Part shown: in pieces, positions 26,617 to 35,591 of the stretch
Numbering within the stretch: position 1 is the stretch's first letter
How the letters are laid out: each line of letters opens with the position of its first letter
Assembly (NCBI GenBank): GCA_015075005.1
Contig: JABTVC010000004.1
Coordinates: forward strand, 89,345-153,344
Reading direction: 5' to 3'
From: Planctomycetia bacterium
Lineage (GTDB): Bacteria; Planctomycetota; Brocadiia; Brocadiales; Brocadiaceae
DNA length: 64,000 nucleotides
Notes under the pieces: generated by a model
Told to the model about the DNA's origin: nothing
The model's database searches: none
The model's input: only the letters and a program-made list of their open reading frames with translations
Translations under genes and position numbers: made by a program

Positions 26617-26717
26617 ACTGTTTCCTTTCTTGACAGCAATTTAGTATTATACTGCAAAAACACCTTGTTTCGGATTTCGATATTTGCATTTCGCATTTGT
26701 CAAATCCGGAACATGCC

Positions 26718-27479
26718 TCATATCCGTGTTAGTTTACCGGCAGCCGTATGATCCACAATAAACAAAAGCCTTCCATTCACAGGTCGTACAAGCTGTGATG
26801 GCAATCGCCGCGGCTGGTACTCATCCTCAAGAACCTCTCTCACTATTGAAGCCTTCGACTCCCCGGAAATCAAAAACATGACGTTGGCAGCCTGGTTGAT
26901 TACAGGAACCGTTAACGTGAGACGATATACACCGAGCTTTTCTACGTAATTGGCAGAGACTAAACGGTCTGTTTCTTCCAGTGCAGACGTCCGGGGGAAG
27001 AGCGAAGCGGTATGACCATCCTCTCCCATACCAAGCAAGATCAGGTCAAAACAAGGCAACTCTTTTGGTTTTAGATGAAAAAACGCCTTGATCGTTTGCT
27101 CGTATCCCGCTGCCGCACAATCGTGATCTTCCTGTTCCGCCGGCATTCGATGCACATTCTCTTCCGGAATTGGAACCTTATCTAATAATGACTCGCGGGC
27201 CATGTGATAATTACTCGTGGGATGATCCGGTGAAACACAACGCTCATCGCCCCAGAACAAACAAACCCTTGACCACGGTATCCGTTCCCGGTACTGGTCA
27301 CGTGCCAGCATCTTATAAAGTCCCTGAGGAGTTGAGCCGCCAGATAGTACAACTGTAAAAAATTCCCTCGCCTGCGTTGCTTCTCCAGCCAGACGGACAA
27401 ATTCGTCTGCTGCTCTGAGACTTAATTCATCAGGATTCGCTACAACCATGATTTCATGTTTAACTGACACCTTAGTCAT
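26718..27479 (-). CDS. pgl: 6-phosphogluconolactonase, DevB type
   Basis: This 253-aa sugar-phosphate isomerase-fold enzyme hydrolyses 6-phosphogluconolactone in the oxidative pentose phosphate pathway. Diagnostic stretches are VVLSGGSTPQGLYKML, FWGDERCVSPDHPTSNYHMA and LILLGMGEDGHTASLFP. The length is normal. It lies directly upstream of the GH15 gene on the same strand (101 nt gap), which suggests a carbohydrate-use unit. zwf and gnd are not in the window. Confidence 0.95.
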   Translation of the reverse strand: MTKVSVKHEIMVVANPDELSLRAADEFVRLAGEATQAREFFTVVLSGGSTPQGLYKMLARDQYRERIPWSRVCLFWGDERCVSPDHPTSNYHMARESLLDKVPIPEENVHRMPAEQEDHDCAAAGYEQTIKAFFHLKPKELPCFDLILLGMGEDGHTASLFPRTSALEETDRLVSANYVEKLGVYRLTLTVPVINQAANVMFLISGESKASIVREVLEDEYQPRRLPSQLVRPVNGRLLFIVDHTAAGKLTRI

Positions 27480-27730
27480 TTTTCTCCTACCACATCGAAG
27501 TTACAATCACATTAACATCAAGATAGTTATCAATCACTAATCTGTCAAGAAAATATAAGCTAATACAATTTAAACAGTTTTTTTAAAGAGGCAATGCCGT
27601 CTTTAACCAACATTGTTCCACTAATAATTTTACTTCTTCTTAATATTATATTGATTTATGGCAAATGAATAAATAAACTGATTTTTACCGTACCTGTGGA
27701 GATTACAGAGTAAATCTTTCCCCTGTTTAC

Positions 27731-27798
27731 AAAAAACAGGTAACAGTTCACACCCATCTTGCCATTCAAGGGGAGAAAGGGCGTTGAACTGTTACCTG
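27731..27798 (-). terminator. Intrinsic terminator of the enoyl-CoA hydratase gene
   Basis: On the minus strand CAGGTAACAGTTCA (27798-27785) pairs perfectly with TGAACTGTTACCTG (27750-27737) across a 34-nt loop, followed by six T (27736-27731). It lies 4 nt after the stop codon at 27803. The rest of 27480-27730 shows no gene. Confidence 0.85.
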
Positions 27799-27802
27799 AT
27801 TT

Positions 27803-28615
27803 TCAATCTTGTCTATTTTTGTTCACGAGTTTTAACCTCATCATCTCTGCAAAGAGCCCAACCTCATATTCAATACCTTTTAGAATATCATTCTCTCCGG
27901 CAAAGTTGATGCACTTCTTCATCTCCTTGAGTGCCCTTGCATCTCTTTCCAACAGAATCTTTGCCGTAGCTATTGCATGATCCAACACTTCTTTGTTGGG
28001 TGATATTTGATTGATAAGACCCCACTCCAGAGCTGTTTCTGCACGGATCATCTTGCCAAGAAACAGCATCTCCTTGGCACGGGCAGCACCTATATAACGA
28101 GGCAGGCGTTGTGTACCACCGAGCCCTGGAATAATACTCAATTCAGGTTTTGCCTCTGGCAGGCTAAAAAAGGAAATTTCCGAAGCGATGCGGAGGTCAC
28201 ACAACAGGGCAAGTTCCAAGCCAGCGCCAATAGTAACGCCATTAATTGCAGCAATAACGGGTTTCTTACAATTCTCAATTTCTACAAACATCTCATGGGC
28301 GCGCTTGAATCGTTCATAATTTTTTTCTGCCACAAGGCCTGAAATCCAGGAGCCAAAGAGTTCGTCCCTATCTGCGCCGTCACTGAATACCCCCCTGAGT
28401 TTGCTGGCAATAATAACAACACCTATCCTGTCGTCTCCCTCGTATTGGTCCATTTTATCGTAGATGGCGTCCAGCAACCATGAGCCTATGGAGTTCCGGG
28501 GTGGTTTTTTCATGGAGATAATGCCAATAGCCTTACCATTATCGGCCTTGATTTCTTCAAACTCGATGTGGTCATAACCGGAGTTATCACCACGATTCAT
28601 GCGGATGTCTTTCAT
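27803..28615 (-). CDS. Enoyl-CoA hydratase/isomerase family protein
   Basis: This 270-aa crotonase-fold protein has the oxyanion-hole segments SKLRGVFSDGADRDELF and AAINGVTIGAGLELALLCDL, the active-site SLPEAKPELSIIPGLGGTQRL, and the C-terminal trimerisation helix. The first crotonase Glu (ELALLCD region) and the second (PEAKPELSI) are present, so hydratase activity is plausible. Substrate specificity cannot be read. It is monocistronic, with a strong terminator just downstream. The FadH-like gene upstream (195 nt away) is on the same strand and also acts on enoyl-CoA-type substrates. Confidence 0.92.
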   Translation of the reverse strand: MKDIRMNRGDNSGYDHIEFEEIKADNGKAIGIISMKKPPRNSIGSWLLDAIYDKMDQYEGDDRIGVVIIASKLRGVFSDGADRDELFGSWISGLVAEKNYERFKRAHEMFVEIENCKKPVIAAINGVTIGAGLELALLCDLRIASEISFFSLPEAKPELSIIPGLGGTQRLPRYIGAARAKEMLFLGKMIRAETALEWGLINQISPNKEVLDHAIATAKILLERDARALKEMKKCINFAGENDILKGIEYEVGLFAEMMRLKLVNKNRQD

Positions 28616-28810
28616 TGGAAAAAAACCTTAGCACACATTGTTCTAAGAGCGTGCGGTATGCCAAAAATCTTTCAGGGATGCGAGTGAAAATAAACCTGAG
28701 AATTCCTGCAGTGCAGTAAGGAGTCTGAATTCAGAAGAAAACTTGAAGTCTCACTACCTAACTTCTTTATTCTGAATTCTGAATTCTAGCCTCCCTCTCA
28801 ACAAGCCATC

Positions 28811-30832
28811 CTATATCTTTAAAGCCACTTCAAAACCTTCATGGATGGCCTCAAGGGCAGTGCGTACCTTAATGCAATCGCCAATGAAATATGTCTCCGG
28901 GAATTTGCCTTCTATCTGCTTCTGAAGGTCATTATTAGGGCTATATCCCACGGCAATGATAATGGTATCGGCCTCGATGAAATGGTCTTTCCCGTCCTTT
29001 TCATAGATCACGCCCGCGTTTCCTTGTCCATTTTTACCGTGGTTGTTTACAATTTCTTTTACTTTTACTTCCGTTATCTCCCTTATCCCGGCATCTTTTA
29101 TCTCATTAATGATTACCCATCGTGTGGATATGCCAAATCCTCCGCCAATCTTTTTCTTCATCTCCAAAATAGTCACATTCCTGTTTCCCCTCGCTGTGTA
29201 CTCAATCACCTCTCTGGCATCAAGCACCTTATGTTTCAGGAGAAAGCAGGCCACATCAGGCCTCATTGCCCCTGTTTGGCCACATGGGGCCACCTCACAC
29301 CCAACCGTTCCACCACCAATAATGACTACATTCTTCCCCGGCGATTCCTTTCCATCCAGCACTGCACTGGCATTGCATACATTTTCCCCTTTTATTCCGG
29401 GAAGATTCAGCATTAAGGGATTCCCTCCCGTGGCTACAATTATCGTATCGGGCTGTTCTTCTTGTAATGTCTGGAAATCTGCCTCTTTTCCCATTTTTAT
29501 TTGTACCTTGAGCTTTGAAATCTGCCTTTCCAAATAAATTATAATATTTTGAATTTCTTCGCGGCCAGGAGGAATAAAGGCATAACGTAATTGCCCCCCT
29601 AAGTGGCTGTTTCTCTCGTAAAGGGTAACTTTATGTCCTCTTAATGCCAGGACACGTGCAGCCTCCATACCTCCAGGCCCTCCGCCCACAATCACAACCT
29701 TTTTCGGATTACTCGTCCTGGTTATCTTATATTCACCCTCATGCCCCACCATAGCATTGTAAGTACAGGACACGGGTTTAAAGTTTAACAGGGAATCAAA
29801 GCAACCCTGATTGCAGGCAATACAGGTTCGAATGTCATCAAGGTGTCCTTTTTTATATGTATTTGGCAAATCCGGGTACACAATGAGGGGTCTGCCAATA
29901 GATACCATATCTGCCTGTTCATTCCCCAGAATCTCTTCGGCCAGTTTGAGGTCATTTATTCTTACCGAGGCAATCACGGGGAGCTTTACCTGCGACTTGA
30001 TCTTCACAGAAAGAAACAGATACGCCGTCCGCGGAATAGACATTAACATAATGGGCGTTTTGCTTTCGTGCCAGCCAGGAGAAACGTTAAAGGCGTCAGC
30101 ACCAGCCTGCTCCAATATTTTAGCAATTTCAATACTTTCACCTATTTTAAGCCCTTCCTCCACAAAATCATCCCCTGACATCCTAAAGATGATGGGGTAG
30201 TCCATTCCGACGGTTTCCTTTATTGCGACTATCATCTCTCTGGCAAAACGGGTTCTATTTTCAAGACTTCCACCGTATGCATCGTCACGTTTATTTGTAG
30301 CCTTTGAGAGAAACTGGTTAATAAGATACCCCATCCCGCCGTGAATTTCCACAGCATCGAAACCTCCCTTTTTTGCTCTCACCGCAGCATTGACATAATT
30401 ATCAATAACCAGTTTAATCTCCGAAACCGTCAGGGCATGAGGTGCCTGCTTGATGCTTCTATGGGTTAGCGGAGACGGTGAAACAGGCTGCATCTTGGTA
30501 AAAAAGGAAGAGGCGCTTCGGCCACCGTGAAGAATTTGTGCTGCAACGTGCGCATCATACTCATGAATGACATCGGTCAGTCTTTTTAATCCGGGAATAA
30601 GTTCATCCTTATCCAGCCCGATAATACTCTTCCAGACCTTGCCGTTTATTTCCGGATAGCAGCCTCCAACGACGATAAAACCCACTCCACCCTTTGCCCG
30701 TTCCCGGTAAAAATTGATAATCCGATCGTTTATGGTACCGTCTGTGGTAAATCCCAGGTCCATGGCAGACATCATAATCCGATTTTTTAATATCATCTGG
30801 CCGATGTGTATATTGTCAAACAATTTGCTCAT
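28811..30832 (-). CDS. 2,4-dienoyl-CoA reductase-like NADH:flavin oxidoreductase
   Basis: This 673-aa three-part flavoenzyme has an N-terminal Old-Yellow-Enzyme barrel (residues 1-340) with AAQILHGGR, FDAVEIHGGMGYLINQFLSK and VSIGRPLIVYPDL. A [4Fe-4S] site follows (CIACNQGCFDSLLNFKPVSC). The C-terminal half is an FAD/NAD(P)-binding domain (VVIVGGGPGGMEAARVLALR at about 380, VVIIGGGTVGCEVA at about 500). The architecture equals FadH and the trimethylamine dehydrogenase relatives. It reduces conjugated double bonds or similar substrates; which one is not readable. It is full length and uninterrupted. Confidence 0.92.
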   Translation of the reverse strand: MSKLFDNIHIGQMILKNRIMMSAMDLGFTTDGTINDRIINFYRERAKGGVGFIVVGGCYPEINGKVWKSIIGLDKDELIPGLKRLTDVIHEYDAHVAAQILHGGRSASSFFTKMQPVSPSPLTHRSIKQAPHALTVSEIKLVIDNYVNAAVRAKKGGFDAVEIHGGMGYLINQFLSKATNKRDDAYGGSLENRTRFAREMIVAIKETVGMDYPIIFRMSGDDFVEEGLKIGESIEIAKILEQAGADAFNVSPGWHESKTPIMLMSIPRTAYLFLSVKIKSQVKLPVIASVRINDLKLAEEILGNEQADMVSIGRPLIVYPDLPNTYKKGHLDDIRTCIACNQGCFDSLLNFKPVSCTYNAMVGHEGEYKITRTSNPKKVVIVGGGPGGMEAARVLALRGHKVTLYERNSHLGGQLRYAFIPPGREEIQNIIIYLERQISKLKVQIKMGKEADFQTLQEEQPDTIIVATGGNPLMLNLPGIKGENVCNASAVLDGKESPGKNVVIIGGGTVGCEVAPCGQTGAMRPDVACFLLKHKVLDAREVIEYTARGNRNVTILEMKKKIGGGFGISTRWVIINEIKDAGIREITEVKVKEIVNNHGKNGQGNAGVIYEKDGKDHFIEADTIIIAVGYSPNNDLQKQIEGKFPETYFIGDCIKVRTALEAIHEGFEVALKI

Positions 30833-31052
30833 AATTCATTTTTGAAATTAAAGATAGGCGTAACGACGTGTTCTAATCCAGCAATATCAGGCGTGTTGGG
30901 ATTATACGGCTCACAGATATTTTTGTCAAGTTTATCCTCAGGCTACACAAACTATAAAAGAAAAGAACAATGAGACTGCCTTTGATGGTATACATACACA
31001 GACTCTCCATCATGAAGGTCAATGAAAACATCGGGATAGACCTTTAATAACA

Positions 31053-32213
31053 TTAGTAACACACTATTCCCTTGATTAGTACAAATCCACCGCTATTCGT
31101 GTGTGACCAGGTACTTGGTTCAGAATCGATGACTTCATAGCTTCCTGCGGGTACATAGGTATTGGGATACGATACCCAGGAGCGAAAATCGGTCGTGCCT
31201 GAAAATGGGCCATACGTAACCCCTGTGTCGATATTGTACAAAGTATGTGTTCCGGCAGGCTGTCCTTCATCGCACCAGTGATAGGTGCTGATTTCCGTAA
31301 TACATGCATCCTGGAATAATGTTGCCAACGTTGTGCCTGGATTACCGCAGATAACCCTGAGAAGATTATACGTATTTACTATTTCTACGGCCTCTGTGCT
31401 CGTATTCGATGTTATGAGTTTGTTGATCATCGTGACGACGTCATTAAGGATTTTCATTTCTGCCTTATGCCCGGGAGCCATATAAGACTTTATAAAACTA
31501 TGGCCGCCCCAGACATCGCCCCAATTGAGAGGGCCAAAGAAATTGTCAAGATTCCGTGGTAGTGAAAGGGGAATACTGCCGATGATGATATCTTCATCAA
31601 TCGTCGTGTAGGGACCTCTACCGGCAACGTAACTGTCTGGATTCGCCACTGATACCATGCCAAATCCATCGATATATTGCGGGTCTATGCCGAGATATGC
31701 AATATTGCCATACAGATTGCCCTGGGAATGCGCAACAAGCACAATCACTTTGCTTTCACTTAAATATTGATTATATAAAGCAATATGCTCTTGTACCGAC
31801 GGGTTGGCGCTTACTACAGCAGCATCCACCTCATTTGCTATCGCAATTATTTTATCTTGAAGGAAATCTGGCATGGTATCCCATTCGGCAAGATAATTCC
31901 AGAACAGACTGTAGCTTGTTTGTAAATCTTGTTCAAATGTCTCCAGCAGGTCTTCCAAATAACCTTCTGAAGGATTGTAAGCTAATCCGTATGTTATTGT
32001 ACGGTCTAGATTCGTTCCTGATATATATGCATTTAGTCGATTCTGCAATATTTTGTTGCTTAGTCTGGCACTCTCCACATCATTCCACACGCCATTGCCA
32101 AAAAAGACAACGACCTCTGGTTGACATTGTTGCCCACCCGCACCATAAACAACACCTGACATAGCAAGAAAGGTAACAAGAAGTACTATATGAGATATCC
32201 ATCGGATTTTCAT
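31053..32213 (-). CDS. Secreted alpha/beta-hydrolase-like protein
   Basis: This 386-aa protein has an N-terminal signal peptide (IRWISHIVLLVTFLAMSGVV, cleavage near AGG). VIVLVAHSQGNLYGNIAYLG (about residue 156) carries the nucleophile elbow A-H-S-Q-G of lipase-like alpha/beta hydrolases. Asp and His partners cannot be fixed, though GGHSFIKSYM is a candidate His. The C-terminal part is a beta-rich stretch with paired Cys (CITEISTYHWCDEG...GIVCY). The ATG overlaps the stop of the upstream MopE-like gene (ATGA, 32213-32210), so the two are translationally coupled and both exported. The substrate is unknown. Confidence 0.75.
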   Translation of the reverse strand: MKIRWISHIVLLVTFLAMSGVVYGAGGQQCQPEVVVFFGNGVWNDVESARLSNKILQNRLNAYISGTNLDRTITYGLAYNPSEGYLEDLLETFEQDLQTSYSLFWNYLAEWDTMPDFLQDKIIAIANEVDAAVVSANPSVQEHIALYNQYLSESKVIVLVAHSQGNLYGNIAYLGIDPQYIDGFGMVSVANPDSYVAGRGPYTTIDEDIIIGSIPLSLPRNLDNFFGPLNWGDVWGGHSFIKSYMAPGHKAEMKILNDVVTMINKLITSNTSTEAVEIVNTYNLLRVICGNPGTTLATLFQDACITEISTYHWCDEGQPAGTHTLYNIDTGVTYGPFSGTTDFRSWVSYPNTYVPAGSYEVIDSEPSTWSHTNSGGFVLIKGIVCY

Positions 32214-33541
32214 TGGTCACCTCCTGTAGCATCTACATCAAAGGAACAGCTGTCCTTCCATTCTTTCTGTGGAGCGCTTCTTATAAACCTGCCACCCAGA
32301 TTATCGCTGTACTTAATGTATGCAATACTACGTTCCCTGGTATTCAGTATTTTTGCGCGCAGTGCATTACAAATGTCTACAGCCTCTTCACCCTTAAGGT
32401 AAAAAAGACATTCAACATGGCGATCCATCTTTATTGCATGATCATAAGCAGCCTCACGGTCATTAGCATCTTTGAGCACGCCCTGGAATTCTATGGCATA
32501 GTAGGTAAGACCTAATCGAAGTTTCTTATCATCGGGATAGGTAAAGTATATGTACCTTTGAATGTCATCACGGACCCCATCGCCATCCGTATCTATCCCA
32601 AGCAATGTTTCCTTTCCTGCCTTCCCGGGATCGGGTGGGAGGTTCACTCCCGTATCATCATCCGGCGTCGATGCGTTACAGTCATCATCAATGCCGTTCT
32701 TCTTTATTTCTGTAGCTCCAGGATTTACTGCAGCATTGGTATCGTCACAGTCGGTATTATTGGCAACATAGCCTGAAGGTTGGCTGCATGCCTTTGTGGT
32801 AACATGCGGGTTCCCATATCCGTCACCATCGGCATCTTCATAAAATGTGGTTTTCAGTCCTTCATCAATCTGTCCGTCACAGTTATTGTCCACGTCATCG
32901 CATATTTCCTGTGCGTTCGGGTTTACGGAGGAGTTGTTATCATCACAATCATCTACTTTCGCATACCCATCGCCATCCAGATCATCATCCGGCGTGGATG
33001 CGTTACAGTCATCGTCCTTGCCATTGTATGGTATTTCTGTGATCCCCGGATTCACGGTCGCATCATTGTCATCGCAATCATCCTTCCTGGCATACCCATC
33101 ACCATCCTTATCTTCATCGTCATCATCATCATCACCTCTGCCATCCTCATCTTTATCTTTGTCTTTGTCTTTGTCTTTGTCTTTATCTTTGTCTTTGTCT
33201 TTGTCTTTGTCTTTGTCTTTGTCTTTGTCTTTGTCTTTGTCTTTGTCTTTGTCCCTCGTTTTTTCACTCGTATCATCATCCTTACCTTTATCATCTCTAC
33301 CCTTATCGTCATCCTTATCCTTTTTTGTTTCCTTCCTGCCATCCTCCCTGCTTTTGTCTTTGCCGTGTACGGTATGCTTCCTATTGGTTACTTCCCTTGC
33401 ATTTCTGTCGCGAACGATTGAACTCGATGTACCAGTATCGCTCCCCTGTACAAAACCTGGAGATACAAAGACAGCCAGGCTGTAAAACAAGAGAACAATG
33501 GGACTACTCTTGATGATATGCATAAACAGACTCCTTATCAT
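32210..33541 (-). CDS. Secreted MopE-type metal-binding-motif repeat protein with (Lys-Asp)n linker
   Basis: This 443-aa secreted protein has a signal peptide at residues about 10-35. A low-complexity linker follows (about 70-150: EKTRDKDKDKDKD and onward), almost only Lys-Asp. Then come about three 'putative metal-binding motif' repeats of the MopE type, such as DGDGYARKDDCDDNDATVNP, DGDGYAKVDDCDDNNSSVNP and DADGYGNP-like DADGDGYGN. Each has Asp-rich loops and a Cys. A Ca2+-type DTDGDGVRDD segment (about 315) and a helical C-terminal domain complete it. MopE relatives are outer-surface proteins. The gene overlaps the downstream hydrolase gene by 4 nt. Confidence 0.82.
   Translation of the reverse strand: MIRSLFMHIIKSSPIVLLFYSLAVFVSPGFVQGSDTGTSSSIVRDRNAREVTNRKHTVHGKDKSREDGRKETKKDKDDDKGRDDKGKDDDTSEKTRDKDKDKDKDKDKDKDKDKDKDKDKDKDKDKDKDKDEDGRGDDDDDDEDKDGDGYARKDDCDDNDATVNPGITEIPYNGKDDDCNASTPDDDLDGDGYAKVDDCDDNNSSVNPNAQEICDDVDNNCDGQIDEGLKTTFYEDADGDGYGNPHVTTKACSQPSGYVANNTDCDDTNAAVNPGATEIKKNGIDDDCNASTPDDDTGVNLPPDPGKAGKETLLGIDTDGDGVRDDIQRYIYFTYPDDKKLRLGLTYYAIEFQGVLKDANDREAAYDHAIKMDRHVECLFYLKGEEAVDICNALRAKILNTRERSIAYIKYSDNLGGRFIRSAPQKEWKDSCSFDVDATGGDQ
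33140..33258. repeat. Hexanucleotide tandem repeat coding for Lys-Asp
   Basis: About 16-18 near-perfect copies of the 6-mer CTTTGT (plus strand) encode alternating Asp-Lys on the minus strand. It is an in-frame microsatellite, so the linker length can vary without breaking the gene. It also creates long false ORFs (SLSLSL, FVFVFV) on the plus strand. Confidence 0.9.
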
Positions 33542-33834
33542 AAAGGTTAATGAAAGCTATCTCATTAGGTGAGACGCATCTTAACAGAAATGATTTATAC
33601 GATGAAATTAATCAGCAAGGATTCAAGTTCATATACCTTTTGGTCTGTTAGCACAAATGATATTCCAAAACATGTTTTCAAAAGTAAAAAAGATATGAAA
33701 TTTTTTAACGACTAGAAAACTCAACAGTTAAAACAACCAGGTGGAATTGGTGGCAGGAAGAAAAACACAAAAAGCGGGCTATGATGTACTTTTTTGTAAT
33801 ATTTATGGCATTTCTGTTCGATCGAATAGTGTTT
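33542..33834. other. Non-coding stretch upstream of the MopE-like gene
   Basis: AT-rich DNA with no supported ORF; the promoter of the secreted-protein operon is expected here. Confidence 0.5.
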
Positions 33835-34399
33835 CTAAAGGCATACGGATTCTAACATATCAGAAGTTTTTCTATAGGTTTCTGCCTGTTTAAAGTAGTT
33901 TAAATGATAGACATGTTGTCCGGGTTTGTAGTTAAACTTTATTCCATTCTTAATACCGCTTGGCCATGGAACGGCCATTTTATCTGTGTCAACTACCAGG
34001 TCATTAGCGTCACCAAAATAGACATCAGCAATACAATCCGCTATATCGTCTTTAGTCCCTCCTTTAAAAATACCGGAAGGTTCAAAATCCGACCCAATGG
34101 TGCCATACACAACTCCACCACCGATTGTGCTACTGCTTTGATTCAATTATTTAATGAACTCGGAATTTCATCAAGACCGTCTTCCAATTCGTCGCCGTCA
34201 CGATCCTGTATCTGCGAGCCATGTCCTGAAAAATGGAATAATAACAAGTCTCCTTAACGATAGTCCTGATTTCATCGGCTGAAAACCCATAAACACTTGT
34301 TAAAATATCGGCCAAATTGCATACATCGCTGACGCATCCGTTAAGAGGTATTACGTACTTGTACTTATTGATCCCAACCAGCAATGCTTTTCTAACCAT
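33835..34399 (-). pseudogene. Caspase-like (peptidase C14) gene remnant
   Basis: The ATG at 34399 opens MVRKALLVGINKYKYVIPL and GCVSDVCNLADILTSVYGFS, the start of a metacaspase-type domain. After IVKE the frame changes, and LLLFHFSGHGSQIQDRDGDE plus LEDGLDEIPS follows, holding the catalytic His (SGHG). Between these, some 25 residues usually present are missing. The block with the catalytic Cys is not seen. A further frame (33835-34146) continues with GIFKGGTKDDIADCIADVYF and NDLVVDTDKMAVPW, perhaps the former C-terminal domain. A deletion plus frameshifts make it non-functional. An AAGGAG precedes the start. Confidence 0.7.
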
Positions 34400-34595
34400 T
34401 TTCTTCTCCTTGTAAAAATCTCCGATAAAAGGTTTTTCCCCCGTTTATTTTTGTGACAATTTAGTGCTTTGAGATATCCCATCAATGCGAATTCCTTTTG
34501 CCCTTTCAGGGCTAATACCACCATTAAAAAGTACCCGGTGTTTTGAAACATTTTTCATCTCCTTATCCTTAATGGAAAACACCGTTTAAAAGCCT

Positions 34596-34626
34596 GCCCT
34601 GTTAGATAATTACTATCTAACAGGGC
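34596..34626 (-). terminator. 13-bp hairpin after the truncated metallophosphoesterase gene
   Basis: GCCCTGTTAGATA pairs perfectly with TATCTAACAGGGC around a 5-nt loop. On the minus strand TTTT follows shortly after. It begins 6 nt past the stop at 34632. The surrounding 34400-34631 holds no supported gene. Confidence 0.75.
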
Positions 34627-34631
34627 TTGCC

Positions 34632-35348
34632 TCATTGCTTAATTTTGCCCCATTGAAATACCCCCATATCTTTTCCTGATATTACTCCAATCTCATGCCC
34701 GCCATTTACCCAGGAACCACAGTCCATAAGGTAATAGACCTTCTCATCTTTGGGCATCTTCACCAGTCTGGCCGTATGGGTATGCCCAATTACCGCCATA
34801 GCCAGATCGACCTCTTCAGTTCCGAAATTGTCTAATGTTTCTCCCCGATTATATTGTTTCATGAGGTTGATATAAAATGTAAGAAATTCGTGAAGGTTAA
34901 ATCCTTGAGGGTCCTGCACAGGGGTAAATACATTATATTTATTAAAAACCCTGACAATCGAATCCCATGCAGAGCCAAGAATGACGTCAATGTCTGGCTC
35001 AATGTATTCCATCATGCCTGCAATTTTTGTTATTCCCATTCCAAGTACACCCGTCCAGCTATTCTGATTGTTTGCAAAGTCTGCCTGGAACCCGTGTTCA
35101 TACATAACCCGTAATTTACCTTCAACCCTTGAATAATATCGCCACTTTCGCCCAAACGTTTCGCCCTTGTCTTTGTACCATTGGACAAGTTCAATATCGT
35201 GATTTCCAACCACGTATATAGCTCGTATTTTGTCAAGCAACAGGCATTTTTTATAAGCGCTCCATATTCCAAGTCCTTTAAACAAAAAAAGCCTTACTGT
35301 GAAGAGATTCAGTATCGAACATTCTTCGGCAGTAAGGCTGTCTTCCAA
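34632..35348 (-). pseudogene. Metallophosphoesterase, 5'-truncated
   Basis: The frame (238 codons) has the middle and C-terminal calcineurin-type motifs: IYVVGNHDIELVQWY, YEHGFQADF, VIGHTHTARL and DCGSWVNGG. The N-terminal block that should supply the first two metal sites (D-x-H and GD) is missing. The first 30 residues (MEDSLTAEECSILNLFTVRL...) are only a readthrough of a repeated hairpin element at 35283-35392. The real gene therefore joins at about 35275 (LGIWSAYKKCLLLDKIRAI). The element apparently replaced its start, so the product is unlikely to be active. Confidence 0.75.
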
Positions 35349-35392
35349 TGAACCGTTGAAACGGTTTAAACAGTTTAAGCCGTTTCAACAGC
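35283..35392 (-). repeat. Structured repeat element, copy A (terminator-like)
   Basis: On the minus strand it has CCGTTTCAACGGTTC, then AGCCTTACTG-CCGAAGA...TCTTCA-CAGTAAGGCT, then TTTTTTT. The order and sequence match copy B upstream of the pirin gene at 52279-52407, including the loop words CCGAAGA and TGTT. It could be a mobile palindrome or a regulatory RNA. Confidence 0.7.
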
Positions 35393-35576
35393 TTCTAAAC
35401 CTGGACTCTGCTCTATAGCATGCAAAAACTTATTCATCTCGTCTTTCAGCCGCAGGCACTCAACAATTTCTGCCTGCAATTCCCCATTTTGTTTCCCGAT
35501 ATCCAACTGGTGATTGATTTTTGATATGTTCTAAAACTTTCCAAAGCCTCTCATTCGTTATTTTCCTTTCATGCAT
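35375..35576 (-). pseudogene. Small coiled-coil ORF with a frameshift at an A-run
   Basis: The ATG at 35576 reads MHERKITNERLWKVLEHIKN. At a run of five A the sensible frame moves by one to INHQLDIGKQNGELQAEIVE and CLRLKDEMNKFLHAIEQSPG, ending at 35375. Joined, it would be a 66-residue mostly helical protein without a recognised family. The stop codon falls inside repeat element A. The helical continuity argues that this was one gene. Confidence 0.5.
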
Positions 35577-35591
35577 TTCTGCCTGGCAAGG

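Noticed and set aside
33140..33258. CRISPR-like array
   Set aside because: Units are 6 bp without spacers; a coding microsatellite. No CRISPR array was found anywhere in the window.
32780..33485. Long plus-strand ORFs rich in FVFVFV or SLSLSL
   Set aside because: They are antisense shadows of the Lys-Asp hexamer repeat in the MopE-like gene, with no start signal or family.
34351..34551. 66-codon minus-strand ORF upstream of the caspase remnant
   Set aside because: It overlaps the caspase start in another frame and has no family or start signal.
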